64,000 nt of DNA, from the NCBI RefSeq assembly GCF_020740795.1, contig NC_067299.1, forward strand, positions 6,866,001-6,930,000, given 5' to 3'. Of this stretch, positions 12,401 through 21,608 are shown in pieces. The DNA comes from Apus apus. Taxonomy: Eukaryota > Chordata > Aves > Apodiformes > Apodidae. Position 1 is the first letter of the stretch. Every line of letters begins with the position of its first letter. The notes under the pieces are model-generated. The model had not been told where the DNA came from and ran no database searches. It saw nothing but the letters and a program-made list of their open reading frames with translations. The position numbers and the translations under genes are program-made.

Positions 12401-15400
12401 AGAAATTCCGTTCAAATTTGGCCTCAACTGAAAATTCAGTGACAACAAACTTAAGACACATGATCAACAGAAACTTTTCTATGTTGTTTTTAGTCTAATG
12501 GATTAGTTTAAAAGAAAAAATAAAAGTATTCCATGATGCCACTGCAACCAAAATTGTGACATGCAAGAATGTGCAAGGACATGGAAGGAACCAAAATGAA
12601 ACTGCCTCTACATTTTAGTCACCCAGCCTAATAAAGAGAAAATGGTGCCAAAACCCAGGTGGCTGGAACTGAACATTGAGGGAAAAAAAATATCAGTATG
12701 TTTTAATCTTAATCTTTGGCTGTACTTCATTAGTATGTTGGGCCCCAGGAGCAACATTAGGAGGAAGTGGGAATTTCAGTTCATAGGACCCTGTTCTGTT
12801 TGCCTAGCAAAGGTCACCAGGCAGACACAGGGCAGAGAAACCCAGAATTCATGTTCCTCTCTCAAGACCATCAATGAATTCTCTTGAAACATCCAAGTAC
12901 TGTAGCTGTTAGGTCAGGACAGAAGAGAGAGGGTGGTGAGGGAAGATAGAGGGGCTTCTACAAGGCAAAGCTGCTGGGTGCTTACACCATCAGGCTACAG
13001 AAGGGGGACAAGGAGGTGTTTGAGTGCTTAGGGCAGCATCTGCTGTCAGAGCAGTTGTTCTCCATCTCAGGCAGGAAAAGGCAGCAGGCCAGATCCCACT
13101 TGCTGGCCATCTGTTGGACCACACTCAGTTAAAGAGAAATGGCAACAGTGTTTGTGTTGTGCACTTCTGTGCTAATATGCCAGTGAGTCACTTTGCACCG
13201 TGCCTTGCAGCTCTGGGCTGCAGGATGTACAACCCTCATTCCCAAGGAAGCAAGAGACAGGCTGCTCAGGGCCAGGCCCTCTGAAAGAGCCCAGCCCTGA
13301 CACCCTGCTAGTTCTGCAAGGCACGGTGGGCACAGACTGGGGAATTTAAATTCTGACATCTTAATTCTTCCATCTAACATACCAGATTTGACCTGCCAGA
13401 CATTTTAATGAGGCAGGTAGAAGCAGCTACTGATTGTAACAATACTGCACCCACCAGTGGCCTTTTCAGTACTCAGAGGTTGGGCTGCACTAGTCACAGG
13501 CAACATATGGAGGGCAGCACCAGGCCTCACTGCACTCTGCTAGGCCAAATCCATACACATACCTATTAAGCAGCTCCCCATTTTTGCACTTAAGCTGCTC
13601 CGTGGCAGCTGCTTCCAATATTTATTTAAGCCAGATGTACACTCAAACATTTCCTGACACTGTCACAGCAAATATGCAGTCAGGCACGTTGCAGTCACCA
13701 CCACAGTGTCAGCAGAAGCTGCTCAACCAGCCCAAACTGCTCGTGCTGGCGATGGCACGGGAAGTGCCAGCAAAGCCTGTTGAGTTCACAGCTACCTTTA
13801 GAAACCAAACAGTGACATCAGCAAAATGAACTCCTGCAGCCAGACTTCTCAGCTGATAGATGCAGGCACAGAATGACAGCATTTACCCACAGCATGCAGC
13901 TCCAGATGAGGCACAGGGCATGAGAGCTGCCATGTCAAGCCTCCTGGGAACAATCTGCCCTTACCGCTTCCTTCTGCGTTTTGCTGTTTGCTCTTCTGCA
14001 ATCATCTTATTCCTCTCCAGTTTCTTCTGGAATTCCTCATCTAGTCTTTGCTGTAATTGATCAGATGTCATATTTTGGTCACAAGCTAAAGTAAAATACT
14101 CCTTTTAAAAGTCACGTCCTTTTAGGGAGAAGTCTTTTAGCAAAATACAGAAGGGAGCTTTGCCAGATTTTGTCTGGCTGCTTCTTTATACGAAAGCCAC
14201 GTTTGCTGGGGATGACATCTCTACAGAGAGTGTTTTCAACCTGCAACACTGAAGCCTTTAGAGGGAGGAATCCTCCTCCAAAAAGATGAGGAAGGTTGGG
14301 CTTCAAAGAATGTTTCAGGAAAAACAATGGAATCATTTGAGACACAAACAGTAATGCACGGATCAAAGGACTCATCTTGGCCAAGAGAGGATAATAATGC
14401 TCTTGGGAAGAAGGGCTACTCTATTTGACCAAGAATTGAAAGAGATCCAGACTCTGTGCAAGACAGTGCTATGAGGGATCTCTAGTTTTGAAAGCATTTT
14501 CAAACCAACCTGAGAACACACACATTCCCATGTGGTCTCACTGTGTGACAGGACCCCAGTGAAGAGAGAAGATGGAGCACGTCTGACACAAAGCACCACG
14601 TTTTGATACCAACAAAGATACCACATGTCACAGTTTTCCTCTGACAAGGGGTGGGTCAGAACAGAATTATTTGTACATGACTTCAAAATAAAATAAAGAT
14701 GAGGACCAACTAGTTGGAGGGGGAGGAAATTAGGGAGTCCTGCTGACCTTCTCAGCCATGGCATCCATGAAATCCTGCCTCTGGTACTCCCGCCGCCGAA
14801 GATGTCGGTACACGTGGAATTCCCCACTCCCAGCTCCAGCACTGGAACCTGCAGTAAAGAAGAGTTACTCCACTAGAAAAGAACACAGAATGGATGCTCA
14901 TAAATGACTACAGCTAGATGCTGAGGGACAAGACAGATGGAAGGCCACTGTAAAATTACAGTCTATTGACAACATGCAGGTGTCACCATTTTAGATTAGC
15001 TCGAATCACTCACAAAAAGCCAAAGTGAGCTGCAAACCTGTCACTTCTGGCTCACTGCAGCTTCTACAGGGCAGTCACTCCCCTCCAGAGAATCCAGTCT
15101 TAAGCTGGACACTGAGGGACTAAAACAACTAGAGATCAAATGCACACCCCACTCTCTTTGAGGCACAGGTAAACTAAAACATCCTACTGAGGCTGCTCCT
15201 CGCTAATTTTCAGCATCTCATACAAAAAATAAAGGTCACCTGTGAGGTGATAAAGCCCATCATGTTATGCTTTCCCATGCAAGCCAGATCCCACTGACAG
15301 ATTTTGACTGTTTCCTCATAAATTAACTCTCTCTAGCTCTCTCTTCCTGGCATCAGTCTGCATGTTGAAGTCTCACAGGAGCTTCCAACATTACTCTCCA

Positions 15401-17626
15401 TTCTCTTCCTCTGTCTCCTGAGCCGTTTCTCCACACAAAGCACACCAATAATATATGTCTCAAAGAAGACATATAATTAAAACACAACAGCTGGGACTGC
15501 ATATGGGGTGCTCTTGTTATCAAGAGAACCCCAGCATGTCAGGTGCTCCCAGAAAAACAAGACAATTCAACTCAAGCACACAGCAAAGCTATGTGAAAAG
15601 GCCATGAGGGAATCACGATAACCAGTTCATTCAGAAGTGTATAAAAGCCTTTCGGTCAAGATCAATTATTCTGAAATAAGAAGCCAGCCTCTGGAAAAGA
15701 TCATTAACAAGGTCCCCAAGACAGACAGAACTTCTACATGCAGATGAAATTTGGGCCACAACTGTTACATGTGATCTATGCAGGTAAAAGTAAAGTGTAA
15801 GCAGAATAACTGGGCCAGGTTCCTCAGCCAGCTGCCCGTCCTCTACCTGACCACCTACAGCCACTTCTGCTGCTTCTCCCTGCCTGGGATTCAGACTCAC
15901 AGCAGTCACAAGAGGGACTTATGACAATAATACATTTCCAGAGCACTCCCAGATCTGTGGAAAGGACAGATTTACTAATCATCATTTACTTGTCATCACC
16001 AGAGCAGCAGCAGCTTATTTCACTGCGTGCAGTCAACGTGCTGGAGGGCCACAGGCATTGCTGGCTTTGCATTCTGACAAGAAGCAGGAAAATGAACCCA
16101 AGAATCAAATAAAACTTCGAGAAGCAACTCTGGAAGCACATTTCATACCTCCTTTCTCCAGTAAAACGAGCAACAACAGAAAACTATCTCTGGCCTTTTC
16201 AATTATGCACTTTTCTAGGTTTATTGTAGCTGAGTGTAATGTACAGTTATCTGAAGAATAAAATCTTTACCCATCACATCTCTAACAAACTCTGGGGGAG
16301 GTCGTGGTGCCCACTCGTTCAGTTTTTCAGGAATGGGGACAGTCTTTTCCTGCAAGAACAAACCAACCAGTCATCAGTACCTTCTAGGAGCAAAGCCTGC
16401 AATTTTAACACCTTGCTGAAAGGTGGTGTTTGTCTGACACCAGCCTCTTCCACCGCCTGACAGATCTCAGAAGGAGCCCAGCTGCAGTAATTCCTTCATG
16501 CACGGGGATCACCAGCAGGCAGAAAAGGAGAACTGGAAGGGATCTTCTCTTTCCCTCCCATTCAGGCCCGCAGGTCAACAAACCCCAGGAGGATAAGAGG
16601 TGTCTGTGCTGCTTTTCAGGATGGAAACCAGAAGGAAGCAAGTCAGCACCTCCAAGCACTCGCAGAAACTGGGTATATTCCCACTACCAATAGTCTGGGA
16701 AGAGATGAAAGGCATTTGTGCACCTTCCCTACCAGGTCTGCAGAGGACAGGGAAGAGCAGTAAACAGGGAGAACACATGGTGCAAGGTCAGAGGAAGAAC
16801 ACAGCCTGGGGAGGTCTCAGCCTCCTCCAGGACACACAAACCCCGAGGGAGGGTGAGACTCTGAGCGGCAAGTGCCTCCTCCTCAGGACAAGGATCAAAA
16901 CACCCAGTTAGAGGAGCCGGGGCCATGCTGCCCCCAGGGTGAAAAGCAGCGGGCAGAGGAAAGACGGGCGGGCAGGGCACTGAGGGGTCAGTGCTCCCCA
17001 CTGGGCCCCCAGAGAAGTGTCTGTCCCCCTCTCCCCAACCCGGTGTGTGTGGGAGGCGGGGGCCGGGAGCTGAGCCTCTCCCCCCCTCACAGAGGGTCCC
17101 TCTCCCCTCAAGGGCCTGGGGAGGAGGAAGGGGGACTCAGCCCGACCCCCCTCACAGCACCAGAGGTGGGGGTGTCGGTTCCTCTCCCCTCTCCGGCCCC
17201 GGGGTGGGGGATCAGCCCCCGCGTCCCCTCACAGAACCGGCGGGTCGGTCGGTCGGTGGGTCCCTCTTCCCCTTTTTTCCCCCTTTCCCCCCCCCCCTCT
17301 CTCTCCCCCCCTCACAGAGGCCGGGATGGTGGGGTCGGACCCCTCTCTCCCCTCTCCGGCCCCGGGGTGGGGGATCAACCCCCGCGTCCCCTCACAGAAC
17401 CGGCGGGTCGGCCTCTTCTTCCCCCCCGCCACGACCCCCGGGGCCGAGGGTGGGTCGGTGGGTCCTTCTTTCCCCCTCCTCTCCCCGCACCCTCAGGGCC
17501 TCTCACCGGGTTCCTCATCAGCCTCTCGAGGCGCAGCCGCTGCTCCTCGGCGGCGCTGCGGGGGATGACGAGGGGCTGCGGGTCCTTGCGGGGCCGGGGC
17601 GGCCGCGGGGCTGAGGGCGCCGCCAT
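9322..17626 (-). CDS. PRKRIP1: PRKRIP1, complete six-exon coding region (PRKR-interacting protein 1)
   Basis: The six exons join to a 570-base coding sequence for 189 residues (human, from memory, about 184). The family is a small, highly charged nuclear protein that binds double-stranded RNA, inhibits the kinase PKR and is a structural component of late spliceosomes. Order of features: [15 protein letters not shown] near the N-terminus (about residues 8-22), a conserved core with [19 protein letters not shown] (about 44-62) and [19 protein letters not shown] (about 74-92), a long basic helix from about 101 to 151 rich in KK/RR, and an acidic tail (about 152-180) ending PSFVMGRG. All six splice joints are in phase. 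The start codon lies inside a TISU element. It is in the same orientation as ORAI2 and SH2B2 and appears to have its own promoter. The C-terminal glycine after MGR is one residue longer than I recall for human. Confidence 0.95.
9451..9652. repeat. Diverged tandem duplication, two units of about 102 bases
   Basis: Both units start TAGTAC (9451 and 9553) and share aligned blocks such as GGGTGACACGTTCCCAT versus GGGTAACATGTTCCCAT and CACAACAAAACAGACTCAGG versus CACAACAAATAAGCCCAGA, with ordered small differences. The left unit begins about 14 bases upstream of the last PRKRIP1 acceptor, so it covers the branch-point region. Confidence 0.6.
9779..10020 (-). mobile_element. CR1 LINE fragment (3' end)
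   Basis: The sequence starts with a terminal-repeat remnant (AGAGTCACAGACTGGTTTGG) and continues with the CR1 3' landmark GACCTTAAAGATCATCTAG and then CAACCTGTTCCAGTGTCTCA. The element's 3' end is on the left, so it lies on the minus strand. It is 5'-truncated, as usual for CR1. Confidence 0.9.
10713..10788 (-). mobile_element. Short CR1 fragment
   Basis: About 75 bases with the CR1 motifs CATCCAACCTGACCTTGAAC, TTCCAGGGATGGGGC and GGGAAACCTGTTCCAG. Both ends are lost. It resembles the neighbouring copy at 9779 and lies in the same orientation. Confidence 0.8.
12216..12283 (-). CDS. PRKRIP1: PRKRIP1 coding exon 5
   Basis: Encodes residues 129-151, [20 protein letters not shown] and flanks, the conserved lysine-rich helix. 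The acceptor region reads TATAG/CCAG/AAA, so two AG dinucleotides lie four bases apart. Only the upstream AG (exon start 12283) restores the split arginine codon CG/C and keeps the frame; the downstream AG gives an early TAA. Confidence 0.92.
12284..13964 (-). other. PRKRIP1: PRKRIP1 intron 4
   Basis: Unique sequence without recognised repeats. No additional exon-like frame matches the PRKRIP1 family. Confidence 0.6.
13965..14050 (-). CDS. PRKRIP1: PRKRIP1 coding exon 4
   Basis: Encodes residues 101-128 and two bases of residue 129: [20 protein letters not shown] followed by QTAKRRRK. The acceptor is TTACAG and the donor GTAAGG. Identity to the vertebrate family is near complete across the exon. 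Confidence 0.94.
14051..14747 (-). other. PRKRIP1: PRKRIP1 intron 3
   Basis: Unique sequence; I see no repeat or regulatory motif strong enough to name. Confidence 0.6.
14748..14848 (-). CDS. PRKRIP1: PRKRIP1 coding exon 3
   Basis: Encodes residues 67-100: [20 protein letters not shown] then [13 protein letters not shown]. The acceptor is ACTGCAG and the donor GTCAGC. This is one of the most conserved parts of the protein. Confidence 0.95.
14849..16270 (-). other. PRKRIP1: PRKRIP1 intron 2
   Basis: Unique sequence with no CR1 copy or further exon recognised. Confidence 0.6.
16271..16349 (-). CDS. PRKRIP1: PRKRIP1 coding exon 2
   Basis: Encodes residues 41-66 plus one base of 67: [20 protein letters not shown] then FVRDVMG. 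The acceptor is CTTGCAG and the donor GTAAAG. The proline-rich [11 protein letters not shown] core is diagnostic for the family. Confidence 0.95.
16350..17506 (-). other. PRKRIP1: PRKRIP1 intron 1
   Basis: The part next to exon 1 (about 16990-17506) is GC-rich and contains a tandem duplication with a period of 163 bases (17181-17252 and 17344-17415). The rest is unique sequence. Confidence 0.65.
17181..17415. repeat. Tandem duplication, period 163 bases, in PRKRIP1 intron 1
   Basis: The block CCTCTCCCCTCTCCGGCCCC followed by GGGGTGGGGGATCA(G/A)CCCCCGCG and TCCCCTCACAGAACCGGCGG appears at about 17181-17252 and again at about 17344-17415 with very few differences. Between them are GGTC repeats and a C-rich run. 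It lies within the CpG island just downstream of the PRKRIP1 start exon. Confidence 0.75.
17507..17626 (-). CDS. PRKRIP1: PRKRIP1 coding exon 1 (start)
   Basis: Encodes the first 40 residues, beginning [20 protein letters not shown] and ending LERLMRNP at a phase-0 donor GTGAGA. The ATG at 17626-17624 is chosen because it lies in a perfect GAAGATGGCGGC (TISU) context and matches the family's start. Confidence 0.95.
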
Positions 17627-17630
17627 CTTC
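17619..17630 (-). promoter_or_regulatory. PRKRIP1: TISU/YY1 element overlapping the PRKRIP1 start codon
   Basis: The minus strand reads GAAGATGGCGGC, an exact match to the TISU consensus SAASATGGCGGC. TISU elements work both as a YY1-type promoter element and as an initiation context for mRNAs with very short 5' UTRs. It predicts that transcription starts only some 5-30 bases upstream. Confidence 0.8.
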
Positions 17631-17639
17631 CCCAGCGCC

Positions 17640-17745
17640 GCGTGACGGCGGGCGGGGGCGTGACGTCACGGCGGCGGGGGGGGCGGGGCATGCCGCTGAC
17701 GTCACGGGCGGGGGGCGGGGCATGCCGCTGACGTCACGGGCGGGG
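17640..17745 (-). promoter_or_regulatory. PRKRIP1: PRKRIP1 promoter with three CRE palindromes
   Basis: Perfect TGACGTCA palindromes (CREB/ATF sites) lie at 17661-17668, 17697-17704 and 17729-17736, each inside GTGACGTCACGG or CTGACGTCACGG. The second and third belong to a 32-base tandem duplication (about 17681-17712 and 17713-17744) that also carries GGGCGGGGCATGCC. The nearest CRE is only 35 bases from the ATG. GC boxes fill the gaps. Confidence 0.85.
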
Positions 17746-17824
17746 GGTGATGGCGGCGGGTCCCGCCCCGCGGGGCTGGGGGGACCTGGGGAGACCCCCC
17801 AGCTCAGCCCCTGCCAGGGCAGGG

Positions 17825-18350
17825 GCACCCAGGGCACACACACAGGGACGTGTCCAGGCGGGTTGGAATGTCTGCAGAGAAGGAGACTCCACAGCCTCTC
17901 TGGGCAGCCTGTCCCAGGGCTCTGTCACCCTCACAGGAAAGAAGTTCTTCCTGATATTCACATGGAACCTCCTGTGCTCCAGTTTGCACCCCTTGCCCCT
18001 TGTCCTGTCACTGGACATCACTGAACAAAGCCTGGTCTGCCCTCCTGACACTCACCCTGAACATATTTATAAACACTGACGAGGTCACCCCTCAGTCTCC
18101 TCCAAGCTCAAGAGACCCAGCTCCCTCAGCCTTTCCTCATCAGGGAGATGTTCCACTCCCTCCATCATCTCTGTGGCTCTGCCCTGGACTCTTTCCAGCA
18201 GTTCCCTGTCCTTCTGGAACTGCGGGGCCCAGAACTAGACACAATACTCCAGATGCGGCCTCACCAAGGCAGAACAGAGGGGGAGGAGAACCTCTCTTGA
18301 CCCACTAACATCCACTGGTCTTTTAAACCCCTCCAGGGATGGAGGTTCAG
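17825..18350 (-). mobile_element. CR1 LINE fragment, about 0.5 kb
   Basis: CR1 landmarks in minus orientation: GAAGGAGACTCCACAGCCTC, CTCTGTCACCCTCACAGG, GAAAGAAGTTCTTCCTGAT, TCAGCCTTTCCTCATCAGGG and CTCCAGATGCGGCCTCACC. It begins less than 100 bases upstream of the PRKRIP1 CREs, so it forms the outer limit of that promoter. The right edge is approximate. Confidence 0.9.
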
Positions 18351-21300
18351 CCACCTCCTCTCATCTCCCCTGTCCCACCACCCACACTCTCCGGGCTGCA
18401 GCAAGTGCCTCTTGGCTCCTGCATCCTCCAGCCCCTGCACCCTCCAGCCCCCACATTAAAAAGCCCCCAGGAGGGTGAAAAGGCAGGTCCCTTCCCCATG
18501 ACGGTGTAAATTACGCTTCCTCACTCTCTCCCCACCCGGCTTCCCACGCCAGCTGTTCGTGTCGCTTCGGTAATTAAGCAGTAATTAAGCAGTCTGCTGA
18601 TGGTGATGGACAAGGCAGGGTGATTCCCTCCTGGCCTGGCTTTGCCAGGTGCTGGAGGGGCAGGAGGGTGCTGGGCGGGGGGGAACACAGTGCCCTCTGC
18701 ATTCATATTCCCTCCTGGACTTGGCAGGAAAGGTGGATGGACCAGGCGGGGGCTTGTGTGGCCACATCCACCCCTGTCTGATGGGGACAGAGGGAGATCT
18801 GGAGCTGGCTGCAATGTGGGCTTTCCTCTGAAAGCCAAATTTCTTGTCGAGCCAGCACTGCCCACCAGAAACGGCCTGGCATGTGCTGGGGCTGTGCCTG
18901 CGTCAGGGAATGAGCTGGGAAAGGTCAGCTGGAATGGAAGAGGGGCTTTCGCCTTCCTGCACTTTCTGGAGATGAAGCTGGAGCCCTGGAGTTGGGCTCC
19001 TGATTTCAGACAGCTCCGTGCTGTGCATGTGGAGGAGGTGACAAAAGGGAACAGAGAGGGGTTAGGAATGGCTCCTCCTGAGGTTTATGGGTCGTTTGTA
19101 TGGCCTGAATTTATGAAGACCCATGCTCTTCCTTCCCCGTTCCGTGAAGGAAATGGGAACTGATCCTCAGGTTCAGCCCCCTGTTTACAAAAGACTTTTC
19201 AACCTCCACTGAGGTTGCTATGGAAATCGCACTAGTTTGTGCCTCGTGTTTGTCTTACCAACCCGATTTGTCATAGAATGGTGTGAATGTAGTGCTGGCT
19301 GAGTTCCCAGCTGGCCAGGCTGGCCCTGGGAGGCATCCTTGCAGCCTCAGCCTTGGCTGCAGCAATGCAAACAGCTTCCCCATGCTGCCTGCCACAGCTC
19401 ACCAGCTCCTGTGCCCCTGCCTCTCACAGCCTTGGGTCCTCTTCAGCCCACCAGGACAGAAACCAGGTTCCTGCCAGCCTGTGCTCAGCCCCTACCAGGC
19501 TGACACACCAGCTCCATTTGCAGAGGCTGAGGCAAATACCTGCTCCTGGCCCCTCTCACTCACTGCAGAACAGGCTTTAGAAGCAGAGTTGCTGCAAATC
19601 GGTTGTTTCCTCTCCCCTGCTGAGCACCAAACAGGCCAGTTGAGCTCTCTAGCCCATAAGGTGTCACCCTGTTTCTTCCTCCTCGCTGCTACGGCCACCT
19701 CCCCACAAACACAGCTTCCAAAAGCAAGGGCGTGAGTGATGAGCTGTCAGGTCTCAGCCCCCTCATGCCAGTCCCCACGGGAGGGAGGCAGAGTGGCAGC
19801 TGTGCCCACAGACATTGTGACAGCCCAGTGGCTGCCAGGAGCAGCTGGGCAGCCTCTTGCCCAAAGTGTGGCTTGTGCTGGCCACAACTCACAGCCCTGG
19901 GACACAGCAGGCCCTTGCCTGTCACCAAACAGAGCCCACACAAACAGTGCTGGGGAAAGAGACCTGGGAGCATCTCACTCTGAAACCACGTGTCTAGGGA
20001 ACTGGTGCAGACTCTTGATGTATTATGCATGTATTATTTAAAAATTATATTTATCTGGGGCGGGGGGGAGACAAGACTGTGAGGTGGGTTGTACAAAAAT
20101 AGCAAGTATTTCATCGTGCCATTAAAAACAAAAAATACAAAGCCCACGAAAACAGAGGGCTGGGCTGGGCTCTGGGTAGAACTGGGGATTTGCATGAGAA
20201 CAGGGAAGTGTTTTCATAGTTGGGTGCAAGTCAAACAAGAGAATTCAGCTCCCTGATCTGTGTCAGAGCAGTGGCTCTGGGAGGACTTGTCTCACCAAAG
20301 GGATCCTTCCGGAAGCCTTTTGCTGAGCGAGGCCCTTCCTGTCAGGCAGGCAGGAGCAGCGTGGGCAGCTCAAACACCCGTGACACGTGGGAGGCCAAAA
20401 TCCCTTCGCGTTTTTGCCCTCTTCATCACTCTCTGCCAGGGTGCAGCTCCGTGCCAGCGTCCCTGCAGGGCAGCCCTGCTCCCTCCCTGGCACAAAATCC
20501 AGCCCAGCCCGTGTGTGCCAAGGCTGCTTCCCTCTGCTCTCACTGCTCCATCTCTGCCTTGGATGCACAGGGATGTTGAGGCCTGCCCTCCCAGCAACCT
20601 CGTGGAAGGGAAGGAAAGCACGTTTTTTCCAGCAAGACTAATGCCATAATTAGCCAGTTTGCTGACACCCCGAGGTGTGAAGTGCTGGGTGCCAGGCGGG
20701 AGGAGCAGCTGTCCCCAGGGCACAGCCCCCAGAGCCTGCCTTGCAGGCAACCCTCCATCCGGAGGGGCTGTCACCTCCCCAGCTGCCCAGCTCCTGATGG
20801 ATGAGCTTTCCAGGACTGGATAACAGCCTCTGGAGACTTTTGGGGAGGGCATGTTTTTTTCTGAATGGATCGTGACACATGAGAGAGCTGAGCAGCTCCC
20901 TCCACCACCCGAGAAGCCACGTGTGAGCTGTGCCTGGGAGCAGTGGCTGTCACACTGCTCAGCTGTGACAGCACGGTCTGGGACAACCTACCAGTTTTCC
21001 CAGGGGATCCTCAGCAGAAGGGAGTCCACTAGAAAGTCATGCCATGGTGGAGGGTGAGGCACAGTCCCCCAGGAGGGACAAACGAGGGGAGAAAGCCATG
21101 TCACAGAGAACTCAGCTGCTAGGAGATGCCAGCACCAGCCTTTGGCCAGGGAGGTCCATCTTCCCTCCTCAGGGCTGCCCAGTTCCCTGTTATCTGCACT
21201 GCCCCAGGGATGGAGATGTTCTGACTTGTACCAGCAACAAACCAGACAAAGAAAATAGACTGGGAGGAGAGGAAACCCTGCCCAGCCTGGACACATCCTC

Positions 21301-21500
21301 CACCTCCTTCTGCTCAAACAGTGAGAAAAATGCCCCTCTCCTCCATCCTCAGTGGAAGGGTGGTCTGAGCCCAGCCCCAGCTGCCTCCAGGTAGCCATGG
21401 GGGCTGCACACATGCAACACGACAGCATCCTCCCTCCCTGTCACTTTCTTTCCATAGCAAATCCACCCAAACCCCATGCTCATGCTCAGGTCCTCTCCTT
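18351..21500. other. Intergenic region between PRKRIP1 and the SH2B2 3' end
   Basis: Unique sequence. At 18570-18591 an 11-base unit GTAATTAAGCA is repeated twice. An AT-rich patch with a G-run lies at about 20015-20075. The open frames here, including one of 173 codons at 18642, have no recognisable domain. No CR1 copy was identified. Confidence 0.5.
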
Positions 21501-21512
21501 TTTGCAAGTGGT

Positions 21513-21608
21513 TTTATTTTAAAACTGGAACTCGAGTTCTCCTTTTGTTTAACAAGTCGTGTGTGTCCCCCTCCCCCCCTTTCTTTTTTTAAATAAAATT
21601 AATTTATT
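21513..21608 (-). terminator. SH2B2: Candidate SH2B2 polyadenylation signals
   Basis: Two minus-strand AATAAA hexamers lie at 21608-21603 and 21518-21513. They are the closest canonical signals I found downstream of the SH2B2 stop, which would give a 3' UTR of about 2.4 kb. A G/U-rich stretch follows the second. A non-canonical signal nearer to the stop cannot be excluded. Confidence 0.4.

Noticed and set aside
17747-18079. Plus-strand ATGGCGGCGGG start just across the PRKRIP1 promoter, suggesting a divergent gene
   Set aside because: The frame runs within 80 bases into a CR1 fragment and has no donor site or family match. A divergent non-coding transcript remains possible but is not supported.
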